Assembly (NCBI GenBank): GCA_023432855.1
Contig: JAEZEZ010000008.1
Span: 1 to 30,083 of the forward strand
Direction: 5' to 3'
Source of the DNA: Pseudomonadota bacterium
GTDB taxonomy: Bacteria; Pseudomonadota; Alphaproteobacteria; Caulobacterales; Caulobacteraceae
Length of the DNA stretch: 30,083 bases
Shown: piece after piece, positions 14,655-21,843 of the stretch
How positions within the stretch are numbered: the first letter of the stretch is position 1
How the letters are laid out: each line of letters opens with the position of its first letter
Notes under the pieces: generated by a model
Told to the model about the DNA's origin: nothing
Database searches by the model: none
The model's input: the letters and a program-made list of their open reading frames with translations, nothing else
Made by a program: the position numbers and the translations under genes

Positions 14655-15071
14655 ATGAGACAGGCTACCACCGAACTCGAAATCCAGACGCCCGGGCGCG
14701 CGCTGGTCGAGGTCACCGACGAGATCGTCAGCTGGTGCGAGGCGCAGGGGGTTGGCGAGGGCCTTCTGACGGTCTTCTGCCGCCACACCTCGGCGTCCCT
14801 GTTGATCCAGGAGAACGCCGACCCCTCGGTGCGCCGCGACCTGATCGCATTCTTCGACACGATCGCCCCGGAAGGCGACCATTACACGCACGACGCCGAG
14901 GGGGCCGACGACATGCCGGCGCACCTGCGCACGGCTCTTACGCAGGTCCAGCTCAGCCTGCCTGTGCTTGCCGGCAGGCCTGCGCTGGGGACATGGCAGG
15001 GCATCTACCTGTTCGAGCACCGCCGCGCGCCGCATCGGCGGCGGCTGGCGCTCCATGTCATCGGCGGCTAG
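14655..15071 (+). CDS. yjbQ: YjbQ-family protein (UPF0047; secondary thiamine-phosphate synthase enzyme)
   Basis: 138 residues, full length for the family. The signature HTSASLLIQENAD (44-56), PAHLR (88-92) and GTWQGIYLFEHR (112-123) are present. Family members form trimers. E. coli YjbQ can substitute weakly for thiamine-phosphate synthase ThiE when overproduced, hence the family name; the physiological role is unsettled. The protein is cytoplasmic. The ATG at 14655 has only a weak Shine-Dalgarno. The terminal TAG shares a CTAG (15068-15071) with the stop of the convergent 58-residue gene. Confidence 0.93.
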   Translation: MRQATTELEIQTPGRALVEVTDEIVSWCEAQGVGEGLLTVFCRHTSASLLIQENADPSVRRDLIAFFDTIAPEGDHYTHDAEGADDMPAHLRTALTQVQLSLPVLAGRPALGTWQGIYLFEHRRAPHRRRLALHVIGG

Positions 15072-15244
15072 CTCCGCCGGTCGCCGCGGTCGCCCTGGCC
15101 CGGCTTGGCGGTGTTCTTGGCGTCCTTGCGCTGGTCCTGGGCCAGCGAGCGGCCGACGTCGACCACATCCTTGAACTGGCCCTGCTCGTCGCGGCGGACG
15201 TAACGCTTGTCGTTGCCCGTATCGATCAGTTCGCGCTTGCTCAT
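15068..15244 (-). CDS. 58-residue conserved small basic protein
   Basis: The protein begins MSKRELIDTGNDKRYVRRDE and continues with GQFKDVVDVGRSLAQDQRKDAKNT before a Gly/Arg-rich end, PGQGDRGDRRS. It is highly charged, with no membrane segment or signal. A strong AAAGGAG lies about 8 nt before ATG 15244, and the downstream stop is the CTAG shared with yjbQ. I recall near-identical small proteins (xKRELIDTGxDKRYVRRD) as uncharacterised in many Alphaproteobacteria. A possible general-stress promoter lies at 15267-15291. It follows the 77-residue membrane-protein gene by 61 bp. Confidence 0.82.
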   Translation of the reverse strand: MSKRELIDTGNDKRYVRRDEQGQFKDVVDVGRSLAQDQRKDAKNTAKPGQGDRGDRRS

Positions 15245-15266
15245 GGGTGTTCTCCTTTGTTCTGGG

Positions 15267-15291
15267 AATCCCCGTGAGCGCGATGAGTTCC
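15267..15291 (-). promoter_or_regulatory. General-stress-like promoter candidate for the 58-residue protein
   Basis: The minus strand reads GGAAC (15291-15287), 16 nt, then GATT (15270-15267), fitting GGAAC-N18-TT. The predicted start falls just before the AAAGGAG Shine-Dalgarno. The architecture matches the candidate before otsBA. The -10 deviates from CGTT. Confidence 0.3.
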
Positions 15292-15305
15292 TTGGACGGA
15301 TCCGA

Positions 15306-15539
15306 TCAGGTCGTCAGGACGGCCACCCCGATCCTCGCCGCGGAGATCACCAGCGCGGCGCCCGCGACCCAGGCGGCGAAGATCGTGAAGCGGGCGTGGG
15401 CCGCCGCTGAGCGGACGCGCCTGCGTTCGGCCAGCCAGTCGGCCGCGCGGCGCTGGGACAGTTCCGAGCCGTAGCGCCGGATGCGAACCGGCACGAGCTG
15501 ACCGCAGAATTCGATGTAGCCGTCGCCCCCGTCGGTCAT
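15306..15539 (-). CDS. Small single-pass membrane protein of unknown function
   Basis: 77 residues from ATG 15539, preceded by GGGGAGGG about 7 nt upstream. The start is MTDGGDGYIEFCGQLVPVRI, then an Arg-rich stretch (RRYGSELSQRRAADWLAERRRVRS). One transmembrane helix lies near the C-terminus (FTIFAAWVAGAALVISAARI). The positive N-terminal part predicts a cytoplasmic N-terminus. No named family is recognised. A longer in-frame start at 15596 is rejected because the good ribosome binding site is at 15539. A tandem repeat at 15604-15643 lies upstream. Confidence 0.72.
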   Translation of the reverse strand: MTDGGDGYIEFCGQLVPVRIRRYGSELSQRRAADWLAERRRVRSAAAHARFTIFAAWVAGAALVISAARIGVAVLTT

Positions 15540-15603
15540 CACACGCCCTCCCCTCGCACTCCGGATCAGAGCGCGATTCGAGCGGGTGTGTTCCACCGCG
15601 GAC

Positions 15604-15643
15604 CGGCGTTAAGCACCTTTGCGGCGGCGTTAAGCACCTTTGC
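15604..15643. repeat. Two 19-bp direct repeats with a 21-bp period
   Basis: CGGCGTTAAGCACCTTTGC occurs at 15604-15622 and again, identical, at 15625-15643, so the period is 21 bp, or two DNA helical turns. It lies between the M1 peptidase stop and the 77-residue membrane-protein gene, about 65 bp upstream of the latter start. A GGAAC (15594-15590, minus strand) sits immediately downstream. It looks like a two-site regulator binding array on one DNA face. Confidence 0.7.
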
Positions 15644-15654
15644 TGTGGACGAAC

Positions 15655-17565
15655 CTACTTCACCACCGCGTCGACCGAGCCGGTGGTGACCGGGTGATAT
15701 CCGGGACGGGCCCTGGCGTAGATGCGGCGGGCGATCGGCGCGCCCCACTCCCCCTCGGCCATGAGCGCCTGGAAGAGCGGCAGCACGAACTTGCGGCGGC
15801 CCTGTTCGACCAGGAAGGCCTCAAGGGACGGAATCGCAGGCTCGTAGCGGTTCTCCACGGCCATCATCAGCCAGGCGAAGCGGATCTCGCTGTTGCCGGC
15901 CTCGTTCAGGCTGAAAGCCTGTTCCAGATCCCGCAGGCGGTCGGCGCTCATCTCGTCCGGAAGCGCGCCCAGGAAATGCTGCCACTCCTGGGTGGTCCAG
16001 TCGCTGGTCTGCAGTCGGGCGGCGGGCGTCCCCGAGGCGAAGGCCCGGGCCTGGGTTTCCACCCGCTCGAAGGCGGGTGACTGGGGCGCCTGGGCGTTCG
16101 ACGGGATGCCCGGCTCGTAGATCCACTCGTTGAGCATCAGCTGCGCCTCAAGCTGGGCGTCGCCGCGGATCAGGTGCTTGCGGATGTCGGCCAGGAAGAC
16201 CTCGGTGGTCATCGGCTGGAAGGCGTGGCGGTCGAAGTAGCCGCGCAGCCAGGCGTCGAACCGCTCGCGGCCGACGATGCGCTCGATCGTACGCAGGAAG
16301 GCCGCACCCTTGTCGTAGGCCACGTCGGTCATGCCGGCGTCGGGATCACGCGAAGCCAGGTCGAGATGCAGCCTGGTGTCCGGCGCGCTCATGCCGCCGA
16401 GGCTCTCGATCTCGGCGTGCAGGTCGCGCCAGCCCAGGCTCTGGAGCATGAGCGCGCGGTCGCGCCCGTAGAGCTCCTCCATGATCCGGTTCTCGAAATA
16501 GGTCGTGAAGCCCTCGTTCAGCCAGAAGTCGGCCCAGGTGGCGTTGGTGACGAGGTTGCCCGACCAGCTGTGCGCGAGCTCGTGGGCCACCAGCGAGACC
16601 AGCGAGCGGTCGCCGGCCAGGATGGTGGGCGTGGCGAAGGTCAGGCGCGGGTTCTCCATCCCGCCGAACGGGAAGCTGGGCGGCAGGACCAGCAGGTCGT
16701 AGCGGCCCCAGCGATAGGGTCCGTAGAGCTTCTCCGCGGCGTCGATCATCTTCTCGACGTCGACCAGTTCGTTCGCCGCGAGGTCCAGCATGGACGGCTC
16801 GGTGTAGACGCCGCTGCGCGGGCCAAGCGCGCGGAAGGCGATGTCGCCGACGCCGATGGCGATCAGGTAGGGCGGGACCGCCCGCGGCTCCTTGAAGCGG
16901 AAGGCGCGCCAGCCCTCGCCCGCCGGCTCGCCCTCGGGGGTGAGCATCTCGGCGCTCATCACCGCTTTCAGCGCTTCGGGCACGAGGATGCGGGCGCTCC
17001 AGGTCTGGCGGATGCCCGGGCTGTCCTGGGTGGGGACCCAGGTCCGGGTCAGGATCGCCTGGCCCTGGCTGAACAGATAGGGGTGTCGCTTGCCAGCGGT
17101 CTGCTCCGGCGTCAGCCACTGCAGGGCCGCCGCGTCCGGCGAGGTCTCATAGTCGATCGCCACCTTCCGCACTCCGGCGGGGATGGCGATGGTCAGGGGC
17201 TGGCCCAGGTGGGGCTGCTCGGCGCCGAGCGTGAAGGTCGTGGGCCGTCCGTCGGCGCGCACCGCGGAGATCTTCAGACCCCGCGCATCGAGCACGATCT
17301 CGCCTGCGCCCGGCGCGGCCTGCACGTCCAGGGTGGCGGTGCCGGCGAGGACGCGGCGGGAGAAGTCCGTGCGCAGGTCCAGGTCGACGTGCGTGACCCG
17401 GGCGATCTCCGGCCGCGCGAAGGAATGGATGTCGCGGGCCAGCGCCGCCTGGGGCGCGGTCGCTTCCGGAACCGGAGCGCCGGAAAGCGCCGTCGACTGG
17501 CAGGCTCCGAGGGCGATCGCGCTTCCGGCGAGGGCGGCGAGGGCGGCGGACGGGATCAGACGCAT
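15655..17565 (-). CDS. M1-family zinc metallopeptidase, predicted lipoprotein
   Basis: 636 residues. A lipobox LGAC places the lipidated Cys at position 22, so the enzyme is exported and anchored to a membrane. The N-terminal beta domain spans about 55-250. GGMEN (301-305), the exopeptidase substrate-binding loop, and the zinc site HELAH (328-332) with E351 in WLNEGFTTYFE follow. The C-terminal armadillo-like region is about 470-636. The overall layout resembles leukotriene-A4-hydrolase-type aminopeptidases. It should remove N-terminal residues from peptides in the envelope. GGAG lies 7 nt before ATG 17565. The gene is the last of a minus-strand series of peptidase-related genes. Confidence 0.94.
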   Translation of the reverse strand: MRLIPSAALAALAGSAIALGACQSTALSGAPVPEATAPQAALARDIHSFARPEIARVTHVDLDLRTDFSRRVLAGTATLDVQAAPGAGEIVLDARGLKISAVRADGRPTTFTLGAEQPHLGQPLTIAIPAGVRKVAIDYETSPDAAALQWLTPEQTAGKRHPYLFSQGQAILTRTWVPTQDSPGIRQTWSARILVPEALKAVMSAEMLTPEGEPAGEGWRAFRFKEPRAVPPYLIAIGVGDIAFRALGPRSGVYTEPSMLDLAANELVDVEKMIDAAEKLYGPYRWGRYDLLVLPPSFPFGGMENPRLTFATPTILAGDRSLVSLVAHELAHSWSGNLVTNATWADFWLNEGFTTYFENRIMEELYGRDRALMLQSLGWRDLHAEIESLGGMSAPDTRLHLDLASRDPDAGMTDVAYDKGAAFLRTIERIVGRERFDAWLRGYFDRHAFQPMTTEVFLADIRKHLIRGDAQLEAQLMLNEWIYEPGIPSNAQAPQSPAFERVETQARAFASGTPAARLQTSDWTTQEWQHFLGALPDEMSADRLRDLEQAFSLNEAGNSEIRFAWLMMAVENRYEPAIPSLEAFLVEQGRRKFVLPLFQALMAEGEWGAPIARRIYARARPGYHPVTTGSVDAVVK

Positions 17566-17618
17566 GGCGGACTCCGGTAAGCGAGGCCGCCTGTCTAGCG
17601 TCCCGGGGCCGGGGAAGG

Positions 17619-18251
17619 CTAGCGCCGTCTGGCTCGCAGCCCCGCGCGCACCCGGTTCGCCCGCTCGGTCGCTTCGCGCTCGAGCGACTGCCAGTCACTG
17701 AGATAGCGGCGGGCGAAACCGTCGACGCCATAGCGCTGGAACTGCTCGACGTGGGTCAGCTCATGGGCCCAGAAAGCGGCGTCCTGGGCCAGCCGCGCAT
17801 CGGAGAACAGCACCACGTCGTCCAGGGTGACCGCCCCTTCGCGGAAGTACCACCCCACCAGCAGCCCGGTCATGGACGGCTTGGGCATGGGGGGCCGCCA
17901 GCGGGCCTGGTTCAGCACGGACTGGGAGAAATACGGTGACAGGGCCCGCACTACATGGGTCGGGGGGCGACGGACTCCGGCGGCGTGCGCGCGGTTGCGC
18001 GACAGGCGGATGGTGGCGGCCAGGGCCGGAGCGGCTTCCTGGGGAATGTGCCGGCGGCGCAGTTCGTATTCGGAGCGCTCCGCGGCGCGGCGGGCGGCCG
18101 TTTCAGCGACGCTTCGTCCGTGCACGACCGCGGCGCTCCACTCGTCGCGCAGGCCCGCCTGCGCCGGGGCGACCGGCAGCAGGGCCAGCGCGGCGGCCAG
18201 CGCCAGGGCCCGGGCTGCGACTGCTTTCGATTTCCACGCTTCCAGTCTCAC
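17619..18251 (-). CDS. Secreted DUF4157-like HExxH protein
   Basis: 210 residues. The start is the GTG at 18251, set by AGGAGG 6 nt upstream. It yields a signal peptide (basic VRLEAWKSK, hydrophobic ARALALAAALALLPVA, cleavage at about AQA-G). The C-terminal half contains WAHELTHVEQFQRYG, with H163, E164, H167 and Q170, which is the HExxHxxQ signature of the DUF4157 family. The motif suggests a metal-binding peptidase-like fold, but a third ligand is not certain. A longer reading frame to 18338 is rejected because it lacks a ribosome site and would bury the signal peptide. It lies between the GNAT and M1 peptidase genes on the same strand. Confidence 0.82.
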   Translation of the reverse strand: MRLEAWKSKAVAARALALAAALALLPVAPAQAGLRDEWSAAVVHGRSVAETAARRAAERSEYELRRRHIPQEAAPALAATIRLSRNRAHAAGVRRPPTHVVRALSPYFSQSVLNQARWRPPMPKPSMTGLLVGWYFREGAVTLDDVVLFSDARLAQDAAFWAHELTHVEQFQRYGVDGFARRYLSDWQSLEREATERANRVRAGLRARRR

Positions 18252-18338
18252 CACACGCCTCCTTGCGCATGAAGTGAATCCTCGGAATAGGGCGGCCAGA
18301 CGGCGGCGCGAAAGGGCAAACTGGCGCACCCGGCGCAA

Positions 18339-18893
18339 TCAGCGCACCCACACCTCGCCGATGGAGAGCCCGTCGGCGTCCGGACGCGCCTCGTCCCCAC
18401 TCCCGAGCGCGCGCTGCATGAAGACGACGTCGATCCAGCGCCCGTGCTTGAAGCCCACCGAGCGGAACACGCCGGCCTCGCGGAATCCCGCGGCGCGGTG
18501 CAGGGCGATCGAGCCGGCGTTGCCGCTGTCCCCGATGACCGCAAGCATCTGGCGCATTCCCAGCGCCTCGCAGCGCGAGATGAGCTGGGCGAGGATCGCG
18601 CGGCCGACCCCCCGTCCGCGCGCCGACGCATCGACATAGACCGAATCCTCGACGGCGAAGCGATAGCCGGTGCGTGGCCGGAACGCGCCGGCGAGTCCGT
18701 ATCCGGCCACCTTGCCGTCGATCTCGCAGACCAGCCAGGGAAGACCCAGGCGCCTGACTGCGGCCATGCGCGCGGCCATCTCCGCCTGCGGCGGCGCCGC
18801 GTACTCGAAGGTCCCGGAGCCTGTCTCGACCTCACGGCCATAGATGGCCGTGATGGCGGGCAGGTCGGCCTCGGTCGCGTCGCGGACGATCAC
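18339..18893 (-). CDS. GNAT-family N-acetyltransferase (phosphinothricin/MddA-like)
   Basis: 184 residues. It opens VIVRDATEADLPAITAIYG and carries SGTFEYAAPP, YGLAGAFRPRTGYRFAVEDSVYV and the acetyl-CoA-binding loop ARGRGVGRAI. It ends LHRAAGFREAGVFRSVGFKHGRWIDVVFMQ. This order is that of the phosphinothricin/methionine-sulfoximine acetyltransferase group (YncA/MddA). It transfers acetyl from acetyl-CoA to a small amine, plausibly a toxic amino acid analogue; the substrate is inferred. The start is the GTG at 18893, which overlaps the oligopeptidase B stop as GTGA. The C-terminal 15 or so residues (PDADGLSIGEVWVR) extend past the core domain. Confidence 0.9.
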   Translation of the reverse strand: MIVRDATEADLPAITAIYGREVETGSGTFEYAAPPQAEMAARMAAVRRLGLPWLVCEIDGKVAGYGLAGAFRPRTGYRFAVEDSVYVDASARGRGVGRAILAQLISRCEALGMRQMLAVIGDSGNAGSIALHRAAGFREAGVFRSVGFKHGRWIDVVFMQRALGSGDEARPDADGLSIGEVWVR

Positions 18894-20980
18894 GCCTGTT
18901 CCCAGCCCCGGTCCAGCGCCCAGACGGCGAAGGCGTAGTCGAGCGCGATCTCCTTCAGGAAGTCGAACCGCCCCGACGCTCCACCGTGGCCCGCCTCCAT
19001 GTTGATCTTCAGGAGCACGGGATTGTCCGAGGTGGTGTGGGCCCGCAGCTTCGCCGCCCACTTGGCCGGCTCCCAGTAGGTCACCCTCGGGTCGGACAGC
19101 CCTCCGGTGGCCAGCACCGGCGGATAGGCCTTCGCCTCGATGTTGTCGTACGGGCTGTAGCTGGCGATCGCGTCGTAGGCGGCCGCGTCCTCCAGCGGAT
19201 TGCCCCACTCTGGCCATTCCGGCGGCGTCAGGGGCAGACTGGCGTCGCTCATGGTGTTCAGGACGTCCACGAACGGCACCACCGCGATCACCGCGCCCCA
19301 CAGGTCGGGGCGAAGGTTGTTGGCCGCGCCCACCAGCAGGCCGCCCGCCGACCCGCCGTAGATTGCGATGCGCCCGGGCGATCCATAGCCGCCTTCGATC
19401 AGAGCCTCAGCCGAGGCGACGAAGTCGCTGAAGGTATTCGGCTTCTTTTCCTTCCGGCCATCCAGGAACCAGCCGAACCCTTTCTCCGAACCGCCCCGGA
19501 CGTGGGCCGTCGCCCAGATCCACCCTCGATCCACCAGGGACAGGTGGCGGATGGAGAACACCGGCTCCATGGCGATGCCGTAGGAGCCGTATCCGTAGAG
19601 CATCAGCGGCGCCGAGCCGTCGAGCGGCGTGTCCTTCAGCTTGAGCACCGTGACCGGCACCTGCTCGCCGTCCGGCGCGGTGGCGAACAGGCGCCGCGCC
19701 TCGTAGCGGGCCGGATCGTGACCGGACGGAATCTCCTGGGTCTTGCGCAGGGTCCGCTCGCGCGTCGCCATGTCGTAGTCGAACCACTGCCTGGGCGTGG
19801 TCGGGGAGTTGTAGACGAAGCGCGTGACGTCGGTGGCGTACTCGTAGCCGGGGTCCAGCGTCAGGGCGTAAGCCTCCTCCGCGAAATCGATCGCGTGCTC
19901 CTCCCCCGTCTCGCGCCGGGTCACGACGATACGGTCGAGCGCATTCTCCCGCTCGGTGCGCACCAGCCAGTCGCGGTAGGCGTGCACCCCGGTGACGAAG
20001 ACGCCCGGCCGGTGCGGCAGCCAGTCCTTCCATGTGGCCCGCGAAGGGTCATCCTCGGACGCCTCCATCAGCTTGAAGTCGACGGCGCCGTCCGCGTTCG
20101 TGCGCACGATGAATCGGTCGCCCCAGTGCTCGAGCTCGTAGCGAACGCCCGTCTCGCGCGGCTGGGCCACCCTGGGCTGCGCCTCCGGCGTCGCCGAGGG
20201 GATGAGCAGGGCTTCGCTGGTCTCATGGTCGCCGGCGCCGATGAGGATGAAGGCGTCGGAGCCCGAGCGGCCCACGCTCAGGAAGAAGCCGGAATCCTTC
20301 TCCTCGTAGACCAGCACGTCCTCGCCGCCGCGGGCTGGACGCCGGAACACCTTCGCGGGCCGGCCGTGCTCGTCGCGCCAGATCCAGAACAGGAAGCGTG
20401 AGCAGGCCGAGAAGGTGAAGTCGCCGGTCGAACTGGTCACGCAATCTTCGAGGACATCGCCGGTCTCCAGGTCCCTGACCTTGATCGCGTAGTATTCCGA
20501 GCCCTGGTCGTCCTCGGCCCAGCCCCACAGGCGGTGATCCGGGCTATGCCCCACGGCGGAGACCTGGAAGTAGGCCTTTCCCTTCGCCATGGCGTCGACG
20601 TCGATCAGCACCTCTTCGGGCCCGTCGGCGTCGCGCGGGCGGCGGGCGAACACCGGGTGCTGGGCGCCGGTCGCGAAGCGGCTGTAGTAGGCGAACCCGC
20701 CGTCGGGCGCCGGAACCGAGGAGTCGTCCTCCTTGATGCGCCCCTTCATCTCCTCGAAGATCTTCGCCTGCAGCGCTTTCGTCGCGGCCAGCATCGCCTC
20801 GGTGTAGGCGTTCTCGGCCTCCAGGTGCGCACGGATATCGGGGCGCAGCACCGACGGATCGCGCATCACCGCCTGCCAGTTCTCGTCCTTCATCCAGGCG
20901 TAGTCGTCGGTGCGGACGCGCCCCAGTTGTTCGACGCGGTGCGGGGTCCTGGCGGCGGCGGGCGGGGTTGGCGTGCTCAT
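18890..20980 (-). CDS. ptrB: S9-family oligopeptidase B
   Basis: 696 residues, the usual oligopeptidase B length. The N-terminal beta-propeller spans about 70-410 and the C-terminal alpha/beta-hydrolase domain about 420-690. The catalytic triad is visible: S544 in YGGSAGGLL, D630 in GGLSDPRVTYWEP and H665 in NMEAGHGGASGR. The family cleaves short peptides after Arg/Lys in the cytoplasm. No signal peptide, in agreement. AAGGCGG precedes ATG 20980. The stop overlaps the GNAT start as GTGA, so the two genes are translationally coupled. It is divergent from the trypsin-like protease gene with 101 bp between. Confidence 0.95.
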   Translation of the reverse strand: MSTPTPPAAARTPHRVEQLGRVRTDDYAWMKDENWQAVMRDPSVLRPDIRAHLEAENAYTEAMLAATKALQAKIFEEMKGRIKEDDSSVPAPDGGFAYYSRFATGAQHPVFARRPRDADGPEEVLIDVDAMAKGKAYFQVSAVGHSPDHRLWGWAEDDQGSEYYAIKVRDLETGDVLEDCVTSSTGDFTFSACSRFLFWIWRDEHGRPAKVFRRPARGGEDVLVYEEKDSGFFLSVGRSGSDAFILIGAGDHETSEALLIPSATPEAQPRVAQPRETGVRYELEHWGDRFIVRTNADGAVDFKLMEASEDDPSRATWKDWLPHRPGVFVTGVHAYRDWLVRTERENALDRIVVTRRETGEEHAIDFAEEAYALTLDPGYEYATDVTRFVYNSPTTPRQWFDYDMATRERTLRKTQEIPSGHDPARYEARRLFATAPDGEQVPVTVLKLKDTPLDGSAPLMLYGYGSYGIAMEPVFSIRHLSLVDRGWIWATAHVRGGSEKGFGWFLDGRKEKKPNTFSDFVASAEALIEGGYGSPGRIAIYGGSAGGLLVGAANNLRPDLWGAVIAVVPFVDVLNTMSDASLPLTPPEWPEWGNPLEDAAAYDAIASYSPYDNIEAKAYPPVLATGGLSDPRVTYWEPAKWAAKLRAHTTSDNPVLLKINMEAGHGGASGRFDFLKEIALDYAFAVWALDRGWEQA

Positions 20981-21043
20981 GTCCGCCTTCTGGACGCGCC
21001 AAGGCTCCGGTTCAAGGCGCAGGCGCTTGCGGTGCGATGCGCG

Positions 21044-21061
21044 GCCCGCTCATATGCGGGC
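21044..21061 (+). repeat. Hairpin in the leader of the trypsin-like protease gene
   Basis: GCCCGC-TCATAT-GCGGGC forms a 6-bp GC-rich stem with a 6-nt loop. It ends about 10 nt before the AGGAG Shine-Dalgarno of the gene starting at 21082. It could affect translation or be an operator in the 101-bp divergent region. It has no T-run, so it is not a terminator. Confidence 0.35.
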
Positions 21062-21081
21062 GCGAAACGACAGGAGCGCCC

Positions 21082-21843
21082 ATGGAGCCCGATCTGACGA
21101 TCGAGCTGATGAACGCCACCGTGCAGATCGAACAGCCCAACGGGGCCGGCGTGCGCACGGTCGGCAGCGGATTCCTCGTCGATGCGCCTGCCCCCGACGG
21201 CAGGCCCCGGACGGTACTGGTCACCGCCGCCCATGTGCTCGACCGCATGCCCGCCGACGAGGCGCGGATAGGCTGGCGCTTCGCCGGCGCGGACGGAACC
21301 TGGCGCTACGCCCCCGCCCCCCTGCCGCTCCGCTCGGGCGGCCAGCCCCTTTGGACGCGGCATCCCCGCTACGATGTAGCGGTGATGGAGGTGGTGGCCC
21401 CGGAAAGCTTCGCCCGCGCCGCCGTCCCGCTCGCCTGGCTGGCGGACGAGCGGTCCATCGTGGACTGGGGCATAGGTCCCGGCGACGAGATGATGACCGT
21501 CGGCTATCCGCTCGGCCAGTCCTCCAACCGGGCCGGCTTCCCGATCCTGCGCACCGGCCGGGTGGCGTCCTATCCCCTCTCGCCTATCAACGAGTTCCCG
21601 ACGTTCCTCATGGACATCACCGTGCTGGCCGGCAATTCCGGGGGCCCCGTGTTCATGGCGGGCTACGGGCGCCGCCGGCCCGGCACCGAACATCCCCAGG
21701 GGGCCTTCGTCCTCGGCGTGCTCACCAAGCAGCTCGAACTCGAGATCGGCGTGGTCACCCACGCGGCCTATGTGCGCGAGGCGATCGGCCTGCTCGACGG
21801 ACCTGGCCTGCTGGCGGCAGGAAAGACCGCCGACGGGCCCTAG
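21082..21843 (+). CDS. Trypsin-like serine protease without signal peptide
   Basis: 253 residues from ATG 21082, preceded by AGGAG 6 nt upstream. A chymotrypsin-fold triad is visible: H51 in VTAAHVL, D98 in RYDVAVMEV and S186 in GNSGGPVF. The beta-barrel segments GSGFLVDAP and GYPLGQSSN resemble bacterial trypsin_2 proteins. There is no signal peptide or membrane segment, so it is predicted to stay in the cytoplasm, which is less common for this fold. No PDZ domain follows, so it is not a DegP/HtrA type. Its stop TAG shares a CTAG (21840-21843) with the acyl-CoA dehydrogenase stop. The substrate is unknown. Confidence 0.85.
   Translation: MEPDLTIELMNATVQIEQPNGAGVRTVGSGFLVDAPAPDGRPRTVLVTAAHVLDRMPADEARIGWRFAGADGTWRYAPAPLPLRSGGQPLWTRHPRYDVAVMEVVAPESFARAAVPLAWLADERSIVDWGIGPGDEMMTVGYPLGQSSNRAGFPILRTGRVASYPLSPINEFPTFLMDITVLAGNSGGPVFMAGYGRRRPGTEHPQGAFVLGVLTKQLELEIGVVTHAAYVREAIGLLDGPGLLAAGKTADGP

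Noticed and set aside
15570..15594. General-stress promoter before the 77-residue membrane protein gene
   Set aside because: GGAAC-N16-CGCT lacks the conserved TT of the -10, so it is mentioned only as a neighbour of the tandem repeat.
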